From NCBI RefSeq assembly GCF_003096095.1, contig NZ_CP015453.1, forward strand, positions 2,666,001 through 2,730,000: a stretch of 64,000 nucleotides of DNA, in the 5' to 3' direction. Below, in pieces: positions 24,837 through 33,758 of this stretch. The translations under genes were made by a program, and so were the position numbers. Each line of letters begins with the position of its first letter. The first letter of the stretch is position 1. Under the pieces are notes generated by a model. That model had not been told where the DNA came from and made no database searches. It saw only the letters and a list, made by a program, of their open reading frames with translations. The DNA comes from Dietzia psychralcaliphila (lineage in GTDB: Bacteria > Actinomycetota > Actinomycetes > Mycobacteriales > Mycobacteriaceae).

Positions 24837-26195
24837 TCAGTGCACTCGCTGGAGTCGCACGTTCGAGAACTCGCCGAGGCCCCAGCGGCCCAGCTCACGG
24901 CCGTAGCCCGAGCGCTTGACGCCGCCGAAGGGCAAGCCGGCCATGGTCGTCCCGTGCTCGTTGACGTAGGCCATCCCCACCTCGAGCCGCTCGGCCACCT
25001 CGGAGGCCTTGTCGGTGTCGGTCCCCCACACCGAGCCGGACAGGCCGAAGGGGGTGTCGTTGGCGATCCGCACGGCCTCGTCGACGGAGTCGTAGCCGTA
25101 CACCATCGCCACGGGGCCGAAGATCTCCTCGGTGTAGGCGTCCATCTCCGGGGTGATGCCGGTGAGGACGGTGGGCTCCATGAACGCTCCCGGCCGGTCG
25201 ATCGCGCGGCCGCCGGTCACCAGGATCGCGCCCTGCTCGACGGCGCGCTCGATCTGCTCGACCACCCCGTCGCGGGCCCCCTCGGAGGACAGCGGTCCGA
25301 GTTCGGTGCCCTCGTCGGCAGCCGGGCCGACCTGCAGCCCCTCGTACAGGTCCCGCAGCTTGCCCACGAACTCGTCCTTCTGGTCCGCCGGGACGAACAT
25401 CCGCTTCGGTGAGTTGCAGGCCTGGCCGCAGTTGGACAGTCGCGCCTTGCCGACGGTCTCCACCAACTCGTCGAGGTCGTCGGTGTCCAGGACGATGAGC
25501 GGGTCCGAGCCGCCCAGTTCGAGCACGCTGGCGGTGAGGTTCTCCCCCGCCACCTTGGCCACGGCGGCGCCGGCGCCCTCGCTCCCGGTGAGCGAGACGC
25601 CCATGATCCTGGGGTCGGCGATCATCTCGGCGACCGTGTCGCTGGAGGCGTAGACGTTGACGTAGGCGTCCTCCGGCAGCCCGGCCGCTCGCTGCACCTT
25701 CTCTATGGCCGCGGAGGAGCGCGCGCAGATGCTGGCGTGCTTGAGCACGATGGTGTTGCCCAGCAGCAGGTTAGGGGCCGCGAAGCGGGCCACCTGGTAG
25801 TAGGGGTAGTTCCACGGCATCACGCCGACCAGAGGTCCGACCGGTTCGGTGGTCACTCGGTTCAGGCGGGCACCCGGGACGTCCAGCGTCTCGGGCTCCA
25901 GCAGCGCGGGGCCGTGCTCTCCGTACCAGCGGTAGATCGATGCCGCGAGCTTCACCTCGCCCTCGGCCTGCGCCGAGAGCTTGCCCATCTCGGTGGTGAT
26001 GGCCTTGGCCAATTCCTCCGTGTGCTCATCGAAGGCGTCTGCGATCGCCAACAGAATCCGTGCCCGCTCGGCGACGTCGGTGGCGCGCCACGAGGCGAAT
26101 CCCTCGGTGACTGTCTTCAGAATCCCGTCGACGTCGTCGGTCTGGTCGTACTCGCTGTCGGTCGTTCCGGTCGACGGATCGTGGGTGACGTACAT
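24837..26195 (-). CDS. NAD(P)-dependent aldehyde dehydrogenase, succinate-semialdehyde type
   Basis: This 452-residue ALDH has the NAD fold block GVMPWNYPYYQVARFAAPNLLLGN, catalytic Glu in LELGGSDP and catalytic Cys in GQACNSPKR. The GQACNSPKR and PWNYP variants are close to succinate-semialdehyde dehydrogenases of the GabD2 kind, but the substrate cannot be fixed by reading. The start is ATG 26195 with GGGAGGA upstream; the longer open frame is rejected. It is encoded next to the ESX-4 locus, but nothing links them. Confidence 0.88.
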   Translation of the reverse strand: MYVTHDPSTGTTDSEYDQTDDVDGILKTVTEGFASWRATDVAERARILLAIADAFDEHTEELAKAITTEMGKLSAQAEGEVKLAASIYRWYGEHGPALLEPETLDVPGARLNRVTTEPVGPLVGVMPWNYPYYQVARFAAPNLLLGNTIVLKHASICARSSAAIEKVQRAAGLPEDAYVNVYASSDTVAEMIADPRIMGVSLTGSEGAGAAVAKVAGENLTASVLELGGSDPLIVLDTDDLDELVETVGKARLSNCGQACNSPKRMFVPADQKDEFVGKLRDLYEGLQVGPAADEGTELGPLSSEGARDGVVEQIERAVEQGAILVTGGRAIDRPGAFMEPTVLTGITPEMDAYTEEIFGPVAMVYGYDSVDEAVRIANDTPFGLSGSVWGTDTDKASEVAERLEVGMAYVNEHGTTMAGLPFGGVKRSGYGRELGRWGLGEFSNVRLQRVH

Positions 26196-26283
26196 GTGGG
26201 TCCTCCCGTGGCTCGCGTCCGCCGGGTGATCGACCCGGCTCTTCGTCCGACGGTAGGACAGCCTTCCCTCGCCTGCATCCGGT

Positions 26284-26336
26284 CGGGCCCCGTGACCGCG
26301 CGGGGCCCGGTCAGCGCGCTGACGGCGACCGGGCCC
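26284..26336 (-). terminator. Two overlapping hairpins after the esx pair
   Basis: A 9-bp stem CGGGCCCCG/CGGGGCCCG (26284-26309) and a 10-bp stem GGGCCCGGTC/GACCGGGCCC (26303-26336) share seven bases, so only one can form at a time. They lie past the stop of the last esx gene and probably end the ESX-4 minus-strand transcript. Confidence 0.6.
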
Positions 26337-26392
26337 CAGCGCCGCTGTGTGGTCGGTCAGCACGGGGTGTTCATCGACCCGACGATGGAGGG

Positions 26393-26686
26393 TCAGCCCC
26401 ACCCCTGAGCAGCGCGACGGTCGGCGTCCGCCATGCCCTGGTTGCCCTGACTCGCAGCGCGCGAGATCTCCGCGAGCATCGCCTGCAGAGCGGCGGCGGC
26501 CTGGTCCCAGTCGTTCTGGTGGGCCTGATAGGCGACGGCGGCATCGCCCTCCCATTCGGCGACCAGCGGCGCGAGGTAGGCCCTGAGGTCGTCGAGGGTG
26601 GTTCGAAGCGCGGTGGACGCCGAACCGACCTGGCCGACGAGCGACTCGATCGGACCGTGGTTGTAGGTGATCTGCCCTGAGGTCAT
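26393..26686 (-). CDS. WXG100-family type VII secretion substrate, EsxA/EsxT-like
   Basis: This 97-residue protein folds as two helices around the turn Trp45-Glu-Gly47 (LVAEWEGDAAVAY). It is the partner of the WXG100 protein encoded just upstream, matching the esxT/esxU pair of ESX-4. No YxxxD/E export signal is visible at the C-terminus (ADADRRAAQGWG). It lies 28 bases after the first esx gene with a GGGAG Shine-Dalgarno. It is presumably exported as a heterodimer through EccC/EccD. Confidence 0.9.
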   Translation of the reverse strand: MTSGQITYNHGPIESLVGQVGSASTALRTTLDDLRAYLAPLVAEWEGDAAVAYQAHQNDWDQAAAALQAMLAEISRAASQGNQGMADADRRAAQGWG

Positions 26687-26714
26687 GAGAATTCTCCCGG
26701 TGTGAGGTGGGTGG

Positions 26715-27035
26715 TCAGATGTTCAGTGGACCGGAGGCACCGACCCTGCTGATCGCCTGTGCGGAATCCTGGTCGGCCGCGTCGAAGGAAGTGCTGTTGG
26801 TCCGCATGGTCTCCGATATCCCTGCCAGGGCGGTGTTGAGCTTCGCGCTCTGCTGCTGCCACTCCGCCATGATCGTGGCGAATCGTGTCTGGGCCGCGCC
26901 CCGCCACACCGAGCCCCCGAGTTGCGACACCGAATCCCGAACGTTCCCGAGCAGTCGATCGATCTCCGTGTTCACGTCGTCGACCCGCCTGGCTGCGGTG
27001 TCCATGGTCCCGATGTGGGTGTTGAAGCCGGCCAT
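26715..27035 (-). CDS. WXG100-family type VII secretion substrate, EsxB/EsxU-like
   Basis: This 106-residue protein has the WXG turn at Trp44-Arg-Gly46 (SVWRGAAQTRF), flanked by two amphipathic helices. Near the C-terminus FDAAD (Phe84, Asp88) could stand in for the usual YxxxD/E export signal, with Phe instead of Tyr. It is the first of the esx pair and follows the Rv3446c-like gene by 85 bases, so it may be transcribed from the eccC promoter or its own. Confidence 0.9.
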   Translation of the reverse strand: MAGFNTHIGTMDTAARRVDDVNTEIDRLLGNVRDSVSQLGGSVWRGAAQTRFATIMAEWQQQSAKLNTALAGISETMRTNSTSFDAADQDSAQAISRVGASGPLNI

Positions 27036-27120
27036 CTCGTCCTCCCCTAGTCGTCCTGCGGATCCTTCTTGGGTCCGTCACAGTGTTCGACGTACCCGGG
27101 GCCGAGTTCGGTTCCACCCG

Positions 27121-27963
27121 CTACGGGGAACTCGTGCGGTCGAGTCGGACCCCCTCGTGTAGGCGCAGGGCGACTTCTACCGGTGCGAGATCCGGTACGA
27201 CGAACGAGAGCAATCGCGCCTGGTCGCAGGCGTCCACCACGCGCTCGGCGTTGCGTCCACGGGCCAGGACCTCGGTGGACCCGGTGCCCGCCTCCCGCCG
27301 CCCGCGCCGTAGAGCGGTCACGGACTCGAGCACGCGGGACACCTCGTCGTCGCGCATCGAATCCCGGCACGGGTCCCACCGGTGCACGATCGTCCGGTCG
27401 ATCAGGGTCAACTCCCCACGGGTCCGTTCCACAAGACTCACCGCGGTGCGGGTGGCGCAGGCCTCCACGCATACGGCCCAGCGGGCCGAGGACGAGGGCA
27501 GCGCCTCAGCCGTCACCAGGGCGGCGCGCACGATACGTGGCGAAGCACCCAGACCCTGTGCCGCGGAGACCATTCGAGCGGTGCGGGTCGCGCCCCAGTC
27601 ACTGGGGACGATGAGCACCACGCCGTCCCCTTCGCCGGCCCCGGACCACCGGAGCGCTCTGGAAATCGGTGCGGCCAGGAGTTCCGCCACGGGTACGGAG
27701 AGCCCCGCCACGTCGGTGCGATCCCGGTGAGCGCGGGCCATCGGATCGGGCAGACACCGGTCCGGGTAGCGGGTCGCGATCGTGTCGACCCGATCGGAAC
27801 ACTCGATCCGGTCGCCCCCCGGGGGCAGCGCGGAGCCGTCGGCCCCGGCGAGAACAGAGGTTGGCGCGACCACCGGGGAGAGCACAGCCGACGCCGACGC
27901 CGACGCCACCGACAGCCCGGAGCAGGAGAGGTCGACCGCGACGGTCGTTCCGGCGTCGGTCAC
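27121..27963 (-). CDS. Type VII secretion-associated protein, Rv3446c-like
   Basis: This 280-residue protein has an actin/Hsp70-like feel (VAVDLSCSGLSVASA at the start, VVLIVPSDWGATR, FVVPDLAPVEVALRLHEGV at the end), but no known catalytic motif is clear. In ESX-4 loci a gene of this kind (Rv3446c in M. tuberculosis) always lies between eccC4 and the esx pair, and its position here is the main evidence. The GTG start overlaps the eccC stop as GTGA. The function is unknown. Confidence 0.8.
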   Translation of the reverse strand: MTDAGTTVAVDLSCSGLSVASASASAVLSPVVAPTSVLAGADGSALPPGGDRIECSDRVDTIATRYPDRCLPDPMARAHRDRTDVAGLSVPVAELLAAPISRALRWSGAGEGDGVVLIVPSDWGATRTARMVSAAQGLGASPRIVRAALVTAEALPSSSARWAVCVEACATRTAVSLVERTRGELTLIDRTIVHRWDPCRDSMRDDEVSRVLESVTALRRGRREAGTGSTEVLARGRNAERVVDACDQARLLSFVVPDLAPVEVALRLHEGVRLDRTSSP

Positions 27964-30900
27964 GGTTCCGCCAGCGCGGTCTGGACCAGCCTCACGCCAC
28001 CACTTCGGGTGACCAAACGGCCACGGCCTGCGGGCAGGGGTGCAGGACGCACACCTCCCAGTAGCGGCCCCTCCTCCCGGCTCCCGGACATGATGAGGCC
28101 GGCGCCGCCCAGATCCCGGATCCTCCCCACGAAGGAGTCATACAGCGCCCGCGAGGATCCCGCACTTCTTCGCGCGAGTACCACCGAGAGCCCTATGTCG
28201 CGGGCGTGCGGGAGGAACCGGGTCAACGGGGCCAGCGGGTTACCCGCACCGGTGACGACCAGGTCGAGGTCGTCGACGACGAGGTGGATCCGTGGACCGC
28301 TCCACCACGAGCGGGCGCGCAGTTCGTCCGGTGTGACATCGGCGCCGGGCATCCGGTCCTCGAGTATCCGGACCAGGTGCTCGACCATCGGCACCAACGC
28401 TGTCTCGGTGGCGGCGTAGCCCGCGAGGTGGTCCCCCTCGACCTCGCCGAGCATGGTGCGCCGGTAGTCCACCACGATGATCTTGGCCGCCTGCGCCGTG
28501 TTCCCGGCGACCAGGCCGCGGGTGACAGCTCGCAGCACCGAGGACTTGCCGCATTCGGAGTCGCCGAGCACAAGCATCAGCGGGTCGGTCTCGAGGTCCG
28601 CGTAGACAACCTTGAGGTCGGATTCATCCACGCCGAGGGGAACCCGGGTGCGAGTGCCGTCCGGGCCAGGCCGGGCCAGACTCGCGAGCTGGGAGTACGG
28701 CAGAACCTCCGGGAGCAAACGGACCGGCGCCGCACTGATCGCGCCCACCAGTGCCCGCCACCGCTGCGCCAGATGTTGGGAGGCCGAGGCGGTGGCGTCG
28801 GCTATGCCCTCCGGGTCGACGCGTCCGTCGAGTCGGGGCTGGTAGACGAGCATGTGGTGACGTTCACGGGTCAACCCCCGGCCGGGCGCGGCGGGGACGG
28901 TCATCGCCGCTCGGCGGTCGATCATCGAGTCCGTGGGATCACCCAGCCGGAGTTCGACGCGGGTGCCGAGTGCGTCCCGCAGCGCTGGCCGCAGGTCGGC
29001 CCAGCGGGCTGCCGACAGGACAACGTGGACACCGTAGGACAGTCCGTCCGCGGCCAGCCCCAGCACGAGTTGCTCCAGGTCCTCGAACTCCGTCCGGAAC
29101 GCCTGCCAGCCGTCGATCACCAACAGGATGTCGGGGTACTCCGCGACCGGACGGCCGTCGCGCCCGGTCAGCCTGCGTCGGGCCTGGTCGACGGAGGTCA
29201 CGCCCTGGTCGCGGAATGCCGATTCCCGGCGCTTGAGTTCGACGACCACCTCCGCGACCGTGCGTCGGATCCTCTCCTCCTCGCCGCGCCGTGCGACGCC
29301 CCCGACGTGCGGGAGAACGGACACGGACTGCAGCAGCCCGCCGCCGAGGTCCACGACGTACACCGAGAGCCGGTCGGGCCCGGTGGTCGCCGCAGCGGAC
29401 AACACCAGGGTGCACAGAGTGGTCGACTTGCCCGATCTCGTCCCACCGACAACCGCTACGTTGCCGTCCGCCCCGGACAGGTCGACGACCCAGGCGGCCC
29501 GCCGCTGTTCGAATGGCAGGTCCACCTCGGCGATCGGGAACCGCCAGGTCGGCGGCCGGCCACCATCGGAGACCGACGGTTCGCTACCGACTGCCACGTC
29601 CAGCGGCGCTCCGATCCCCAGAGGTGGGAGCCAGACCTCGTGCGCGGGTCTGCCGTGTCCGGCGAGACGGCCCACGAGGACGTCGAGAAGGCTGGCACTC
29701 TCGTCCTGGACCTCCGGGGCGGCGTGGGCCTGGTCGCGTCGGTCGGCGAGATCGTCCATGACCTCGGTGGCGGGCGCGGCTACCGGCATGTACCAGGAGG
29801 AGAAGGGTCGCACTGTGGCCCGGGCGGCCGGGGCGACGACAGAGGAGCCGTCCACTCGACGATCTTCCAGGTGTGGGCCCGAGACGTAGGCGGCGTCGAA
29901 GCGCACGGGCTCGCCTGAGTCGACCTTCAGGAAGCCGGCGCCCGGCGTGGCGGGCAGGTGGTACGCATCGGTCACTCCGAGGACGGTGCGCGACTCCGTG
30001 GCGGAGAAGGTCTTGAGTGCGATCCGGTAGGACAGGTGACTGTCGAGACCACGAAGCCGCCCTTCCTCCAATCGCTGCGACGCCAGCAGGAGGTGGATGT
30101 GCAGACTCCGCCCGAGGCGGCCGATCGTGAGGAAGAGCTCGGCGAACTCGGGTTTGGAGGACAGTAGTTCGGAGAACTCGTCGACCACGATCACCAGCGC
30201 GGGCAACGGGTCGAGGCGAGCCCCCTTGGCCCGCGCCGCCTCGTAGTCGCCGACGCCAGCGAAGTTCCCCGCGGCGCGCAGCACCTCCTGACGCCGGTTG
30301 AGTTCGCCCTCGAGCGCGTCCCGCATGCGGTCGACCATGGTGATCTCGGCCTGGAGGTTGGTGATGACGGCCGATACGTGGGACAGCGACTCGAGTCCCA
30401 GGAAGGTGGCTCCGCCCTTGAAGTCCACCAGGACCAGGTTGAGCGCATCCGGGTCGTGCGTGGCGACCAGGCCCAGGACGAGGGTGCGCAGGAACTCGGA
30501 CTTGCCGGAGCCGGTCGCCCCGATACACAGGCCATGCGGGCCCATACCACCGTGGGCGGATTCCTTGAGGTCCAGCGCCACGGGGGCGCCATCCGGGCTC
30601 ACCCCCACAGGCACGCGTAGGCGGTCGCGTTCACCGCGACGTCGCCACGCCACCGCCGGGTCGACGCGGGTGGCCATCCCGATCCCCAGCAGGTCGGGCA
30701 GACCCGGGGCACGCCGGGTGGAAGTGGAACCGTCGGGGTTGGTCACCGTGTCTGCGGGGCGGTAGCGCGAGAGCGCCATGGCGAGCCGCTCCGCCTCCGG
30801 CGGGCTCATGGAATCGGCCCGCGCGATCTCCTCATCGCCGGACTCGGTCAGTACCGAAGCCCTGCCGTCGTCGTCGATCCGGACGCACAATCCGAGCCTC

Positions 30901-31976
30901 GACGCGAGGTCGCGCAGCTGCCCTGCGCGACTGCCGGATACCTCGAGGACTGTCACTCCATCCAGTCCGTCTTCCGCGACCAGACGCTCGGCGCCGGTGA
31001 CCCCCACGCCGTCCACGATGACGACGAGGTGAGGTACTCCCGGGCGGATCGGCGCGCTCGGGTGGAAAACGGGCCGCTCCGCGATGTCCTCGGCGAGCAT
31101 CGACTCCACCCCGGCGAGCGAGAACTCGGTGAGTCTCACCCGTCCGCCACCGTCCGTGTACGTCGGGTGCTCGTGGTGCGGGAGCCACTTGAGCCATTCC
31201 CACGCCCGACGCGCGTGCCCCTCGCTCGCGGCGACTGCGACGCGGACCCGGTCGGGCCCGTGGGAGACGACGAGTCCCGCGATCACGGCTCTGACCGCTG
31301 AACGCACCACGTCCACATCACCGTCCAGGGAGATCGCGGCGAACGCCCGCAACTCGAGCGCGACCGGCAGGTCCTCGACGACCGAGTGCACCCGCACGAA
31401 ACGCCTCATGCTCACCACCGAGACCGGCTCCAGGTCGTCGACCGGGCCGGTATCGGGCGCGGACAGCCTGGTCGACAGTGACTGCCGTCCGGGTCCCAGG
31501 CGAACGGTGAGGTGCTCCGCGTCGCCCTCGTCCCGCTCCCACATCCGCGGTGTTCCGACCAGTGCGGGCAGCTCCACCGGATCCGGGTGCCGCCACAGGG
31601 CTGCCGCCCGCTGCGCGGCCGCGGTCTCACGGACGATATCGCGGGTCTGACCCAGATATCGGAGGTAGTCCTTCCGCAGTTCGTCGGTCTCACCGGTCTT
31701 GTTCCCACCGGACAGGGTGCCCGCGAGCATCCCGACCGCGGAGACTGCCATCATCACGGGGAAGAGCATGAACATCGGATTGCGCATCATGCCGGTGCGC
31801 ATCATCACCACGATCATCCCGACCACGGCGACGACCAGGACGATCGGGAGCACGATCTGGATGAGTGGACGGGGAGTCGGTCGGGGCAATCCGGGAGGGG
31901 CTTGCAGGGTCAACTCACCGTTCGACACCGCAGGGGCCTCGAGTCGCTCGGTGCGGGTGAACACCACGTCCCCCAT
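27960..31976 (-). CDS. eccC: EccC, FtsK/SpoIIIE-type ATPase of ESX-4
   Basis: At 1338 residues EccC has two N-terminal membrane helices (LIQIVLPIVLVVAVVGMIV; MFMLFPVMMAVSAVGMLAG) and three FtsK-like ATPase domains. Their Walker A sites are GATGSGKS, GGTRSGKS and GDSECGKS; only the first has a full Walker B with Glu (VVDEF), while the second and third show IDGW and VDDL, as is usual. It drives export of WXG100 proteins across the inner membrane and recognises their signal with the third domain. The start is ATG 31976 with AGGAGG nine bases upstream. Confidence 0.95.
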   Translation of the reverse strand: MGDVVFTRTERLEAPAVSNGELTLQAPPGLPRPTPRPLIQIVLPIVLVVAVVGMIVVMMRTGMMRNPMFMLFPVMMAVSAVGMLAGTLSGGNKTGETDELRKDYLRYLGQTRDIVRETAAAQRAAALWRHPDPVELPALVGTPRMWERDEGDAEHLTVRLGPGRQSLSTRLSAPDTGPVDDLEPVSVVSMRRFVRVHSVVEDLPVALELRAFAAISLDGDVDVVRSAVRAVIAGLVVSHGPDRVRVAVAASEGHARRAWEWLKWLPHHEHPTYTDGGGRVRLTEFSLAGVESMLAEDIAERPVFHPSAPIRPGVPHLVVIVDGVGVTGAERLVAEDGLDGVTVLEVSGSRAGQLRDLASRLGLCVRIDDDGRASVLTESGDEEIARADSMSPPEAERLAMALSRYRPADTVTNPDGSTSTRRAPGLPDLLGIGMATRVDPAVAWRRRGERDRLRVPVGVSPDGAPVALDLKESAHGGMGPHGLCIGATGSGKSEFLRTLVLGLVATHDPDALNLVLVDFKGGATFLGLESLSHVSAVITNLQAEITMVDRMRDALEGELNRRQEVLRAAGNFAGVGDYEAARAKGARLDPLPALVIVVDEFSELLSSKPEFAELFLTIGRLGRSLHIHLLLASQRLEEGRLRGLDSHLSYRIALKTFSATESRTVLGVTDAYHLPATPGAGFLKVDSGEPVRFDAAYVSGPHLEDRRVDGSSVVAPAARATVRPFSSWYMPVAAPATEVMDDLADRRDQAHAAPEVQDESASLLDVLVGRLAGHGRPAHEVWLPPLGIGAPLDVAVGSEPSVSDGGRPPTWRFPIAEVDLPFEQRRAAWVVDLSGADGNVAVVGGTRSGKSTTLCTLVLSAAATTGPDRLSVYVVDLGGGLLQSVSVLPHVGGVARRGEEERIRRTVAEVVVELKRRESAFRDQGVTSVDQARRRLTGRDGRPVAEYPDILLVIDGWQAFRTEFEDLEQLVLGLAADGLSYGVHVVLSAARWADLRPALRDALGTRVELRLGDPTDSMIDRRAAMTVPAAPGRGLTRERHHMLVYQPRLDGRVDPEGIADATASASQHLAQRWRALVGAISAAPVRLLPEVLPYSQLASLARPGPDGTRTRVPLGVDESDLKVVYADLETDPLMLVLGDSECGKSSVLRAVTRGLVAGNTAQAAKIIVVDYRRTMLGEVEGDHLAGYAATETALVPMVEHLVRILEDRMPGADVTPDELRARSWWSGPRIHLVVDDLDLVVTGAGNPLAPLTRFLPHARDIGLSVVLARRSAGSSRALYDSFVGRIRDLGGAGLIMSGSREEGPLLGGVRPAPLPAGRGRLVTRSGGVRLVQTALAEP

Positions 31977-32200
31977 TCGCTCACGCCTCCTCTTGTCCGA
32001 TTCCCACCGTCCGATTCCCACCGACCCGTACCTCGCCCGATGCCCGAGGAGGGGCCCCCACCAGCGCGCCCCGCCGTCGACAATGGTCGCCGTGTCGAAG
32101 CGCGATGTTAGGGCAGTGCACGTCCTGACGGGGACGCCAACCGGTGGGGCTGCAGCGCCCGCGACTGATCAGCAGAGTCGGACGAATGGAAGGACCGGGC

Positions 32201-33739
32201 GTGACGGAACAGAACGAGATCCGGGGTGTCGCCTCCGGCGTGGAGCCACTCGACCAACGTCGGGTGTCGATCGTCTGTCGCACGACCCGGGTGGATCTGA
32301 GCCTGCCGGCCCATCTCGAACTCGTCGCGGTGATCCCCGAGATCGTGGACCTGGTCCGCGACCAGATCCGGGTGGCCGCCGGGCCCGCCTCGGGCGTGGA
32401 CGTGGACGCCCGGATGGGCGGTGAGGCGGGCGGCTCATGGCAGTTGTCACGGTTGGCGGGCGGACCGCTGGCCGTGTCCGAGACCCTCGCCCAACAGCGC
32501 GTCCACGACGGGGAGATCCTCGTCCTGGACCACCGGCCCGTGCCCACTCCCGCGCCGTTGTTCGACGATGTGTTGCAGGGTCTCACCGAACCGGACGTGG
32601 CACGTTCCCCTGACTGGAGTCGCCGCGACGCGGTCGGCACCGCCATAGCGACGACCGCGGTGGCAGCGGTGGCAGCGGCCACAGCACTTGTGGGGCAGTG
32701 GTGGGCCGGTGGCGGGATCCTGCCCCCTGTCGTCGCGGCCCTGCTCGCCGTTCTCGGACTCGCGGCGGTCCTCGCTCTTCGCGGAACCTCCGCCCCCGGC
32801 GCCGCACACGCCGTGGCGGGGGCGTCCATGGTCGGGTTCACCGTGCTCGCAGCGGGAACGATCGGTTCCGACCCCATCGGAGCGGGCAACCTCGTCGGTG
32901 GCCTCACCGCAGGCGCCGTCCTCGCCGGCGTGCTGCGGTGCACTGTGTTCCGGCCGGGCCCCCCTCGGTCGTACGGTCCCGCAGCAGGTTATCTGGCCCT
33001 GACCCTGGTACTGGCGGTGGGCGCGATCGCCGCGGTGGTGGTCGCTTCCACCGCCACCCCGGTGCACGCCGCCGGGGCCGGAGCCCTCCTCGCTGGGCTG
33101 CTTTTGCTCACCGCAGCGCCCGGCATCGCGGTCTCGGCGGCCCGCATCCCGATCCCTCCGGTGCCGGCGCCGGGTGAGGACGTCGAGGCCGGAGATCTCG
33201 ACGACGTCGATCACGACGTTCGCGCGCGGGATCCCGAATCCCCTCGATCACACGGACCGCTGCCCACTCCGGCGGTACTCCGGCACCGCTTCCTCACCTC
33301 GCGCTCGTGGCTCACCGGGTTACTCTCCGCCAGTGGCACGATCTGCACGGCCGGGTCACTGCTGTCGCTGAGCGGTGGCCCCGGCCCCGCCAGGTGGGCC
33401 GCCCCCCTGGCGTTGGTACTGATCGTGGTGTTGGTCCTGCGCGGACTCGGGTACGCCGATCGGGTCCACACCACGGTGCTGCTCGTGTCGGCACTGACGT
33501 TGACGGCTGGTGTGCTGATCGGTGCGGCCGTCACCCAACCCTCGCCGGTCGGGATCGTGGTCCCTGCCGCCGCGGCCGTTGCCGCGGCCGTCGTCCTGGC
33601 GGCGACGGCGCTGCCCCACGTCGAGCTCTCCCCCGCCGCGCTGCGCGCTGTGGGGACGATCGAGGTGGTCGGGATCTGTGTGATCATCCCGCTCGCGGTG
33701 GGCGCCATGGACGTCTACTCGCTCGTCCGTCAGCGATGA
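32201..33739 (+). CDS. eccD: EccD, ESX-4 membrane channel component
   Basis: This 512-residue protein has a cytosolic ubiquitin-like N-terminal domain (RVSIVCRTTRVDLSLPAHLEL) followed by about eleven transmembrane helices, the standard EccD layout. EccD dimers line the pore-proximal part of the inner-membrane complex. The start is GTG 32201 with GGAAGGA upstream; ATG 32186 is possible. It is divergent from eccC and followed by mycP in the same direction. Confidence 0.93.
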   Translation: MTEQNEIRGVASGVEPLDQRRVSIVCRTTRVDLSLPAHLELVAVIPEIVDLVRDQIRVAAGPASGVDVDARMGGEAGGSWQLSRLAGGPLAVSETLAQQRVHDGEILVLDHRPVPTPAPLFDDVLQGLTEPDVARSPDWSRRDAVGTAIATTAVAAVAAATALVGQWWAGGGILPPVVAALLAVLGLAAVLALRGTSAPGAAHAVAGASMVGFTVLAAGTIGSDPIGAGNLVGGLTAGAVLAGVLRCTVFRPGPPRSYGPAAGYLALTLVLAVGAIAAVVVASTATPVHAAGAGALLAGLLLLTAAPGIAVSAARIPIPPVPAPGEDVEAGDLDDVDHDVRARDPESPRSHGPLPTPAVLRHRFLTSRSWLTGLLSASGTICTAGSLLSLSGGPGPARWAAPLALVLIVVLVLRGLGYADRVHTTVLLVSALTLTAGVLIGAAVTQPSPVGIVVPAAAAVAAAVVLAATALPHVELSPAALRAVGTIEVVGICVIIPLAVGAMDVYSLVRQR

Positions 33740-33758
33740 GGTCAAAGCGATGAGGTCA
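33732..33758 (+). repeat. 13-bp tandem duplication at the eccD-mycP junction
   Basis: AGCGATGAGGTCA occurs twice (33732-33744 and 33746-33758) with one base between. The first copy holds the eccD stop within ATGA, and the second holds the mycP ATG. Confidence 0.85.

Noticed and set aside
27059-27077. Small hairpin before the esx pair
   Set aside because: It has 7 bp with a mismatch; too weak to call a terminator.
28206-29918. Long plus-strand open frame of 570 codons within eccC
   Set aside because: It is a shadow of the ATPase gene; composition is arginine/glycine/proline-rich and there is no family motif.
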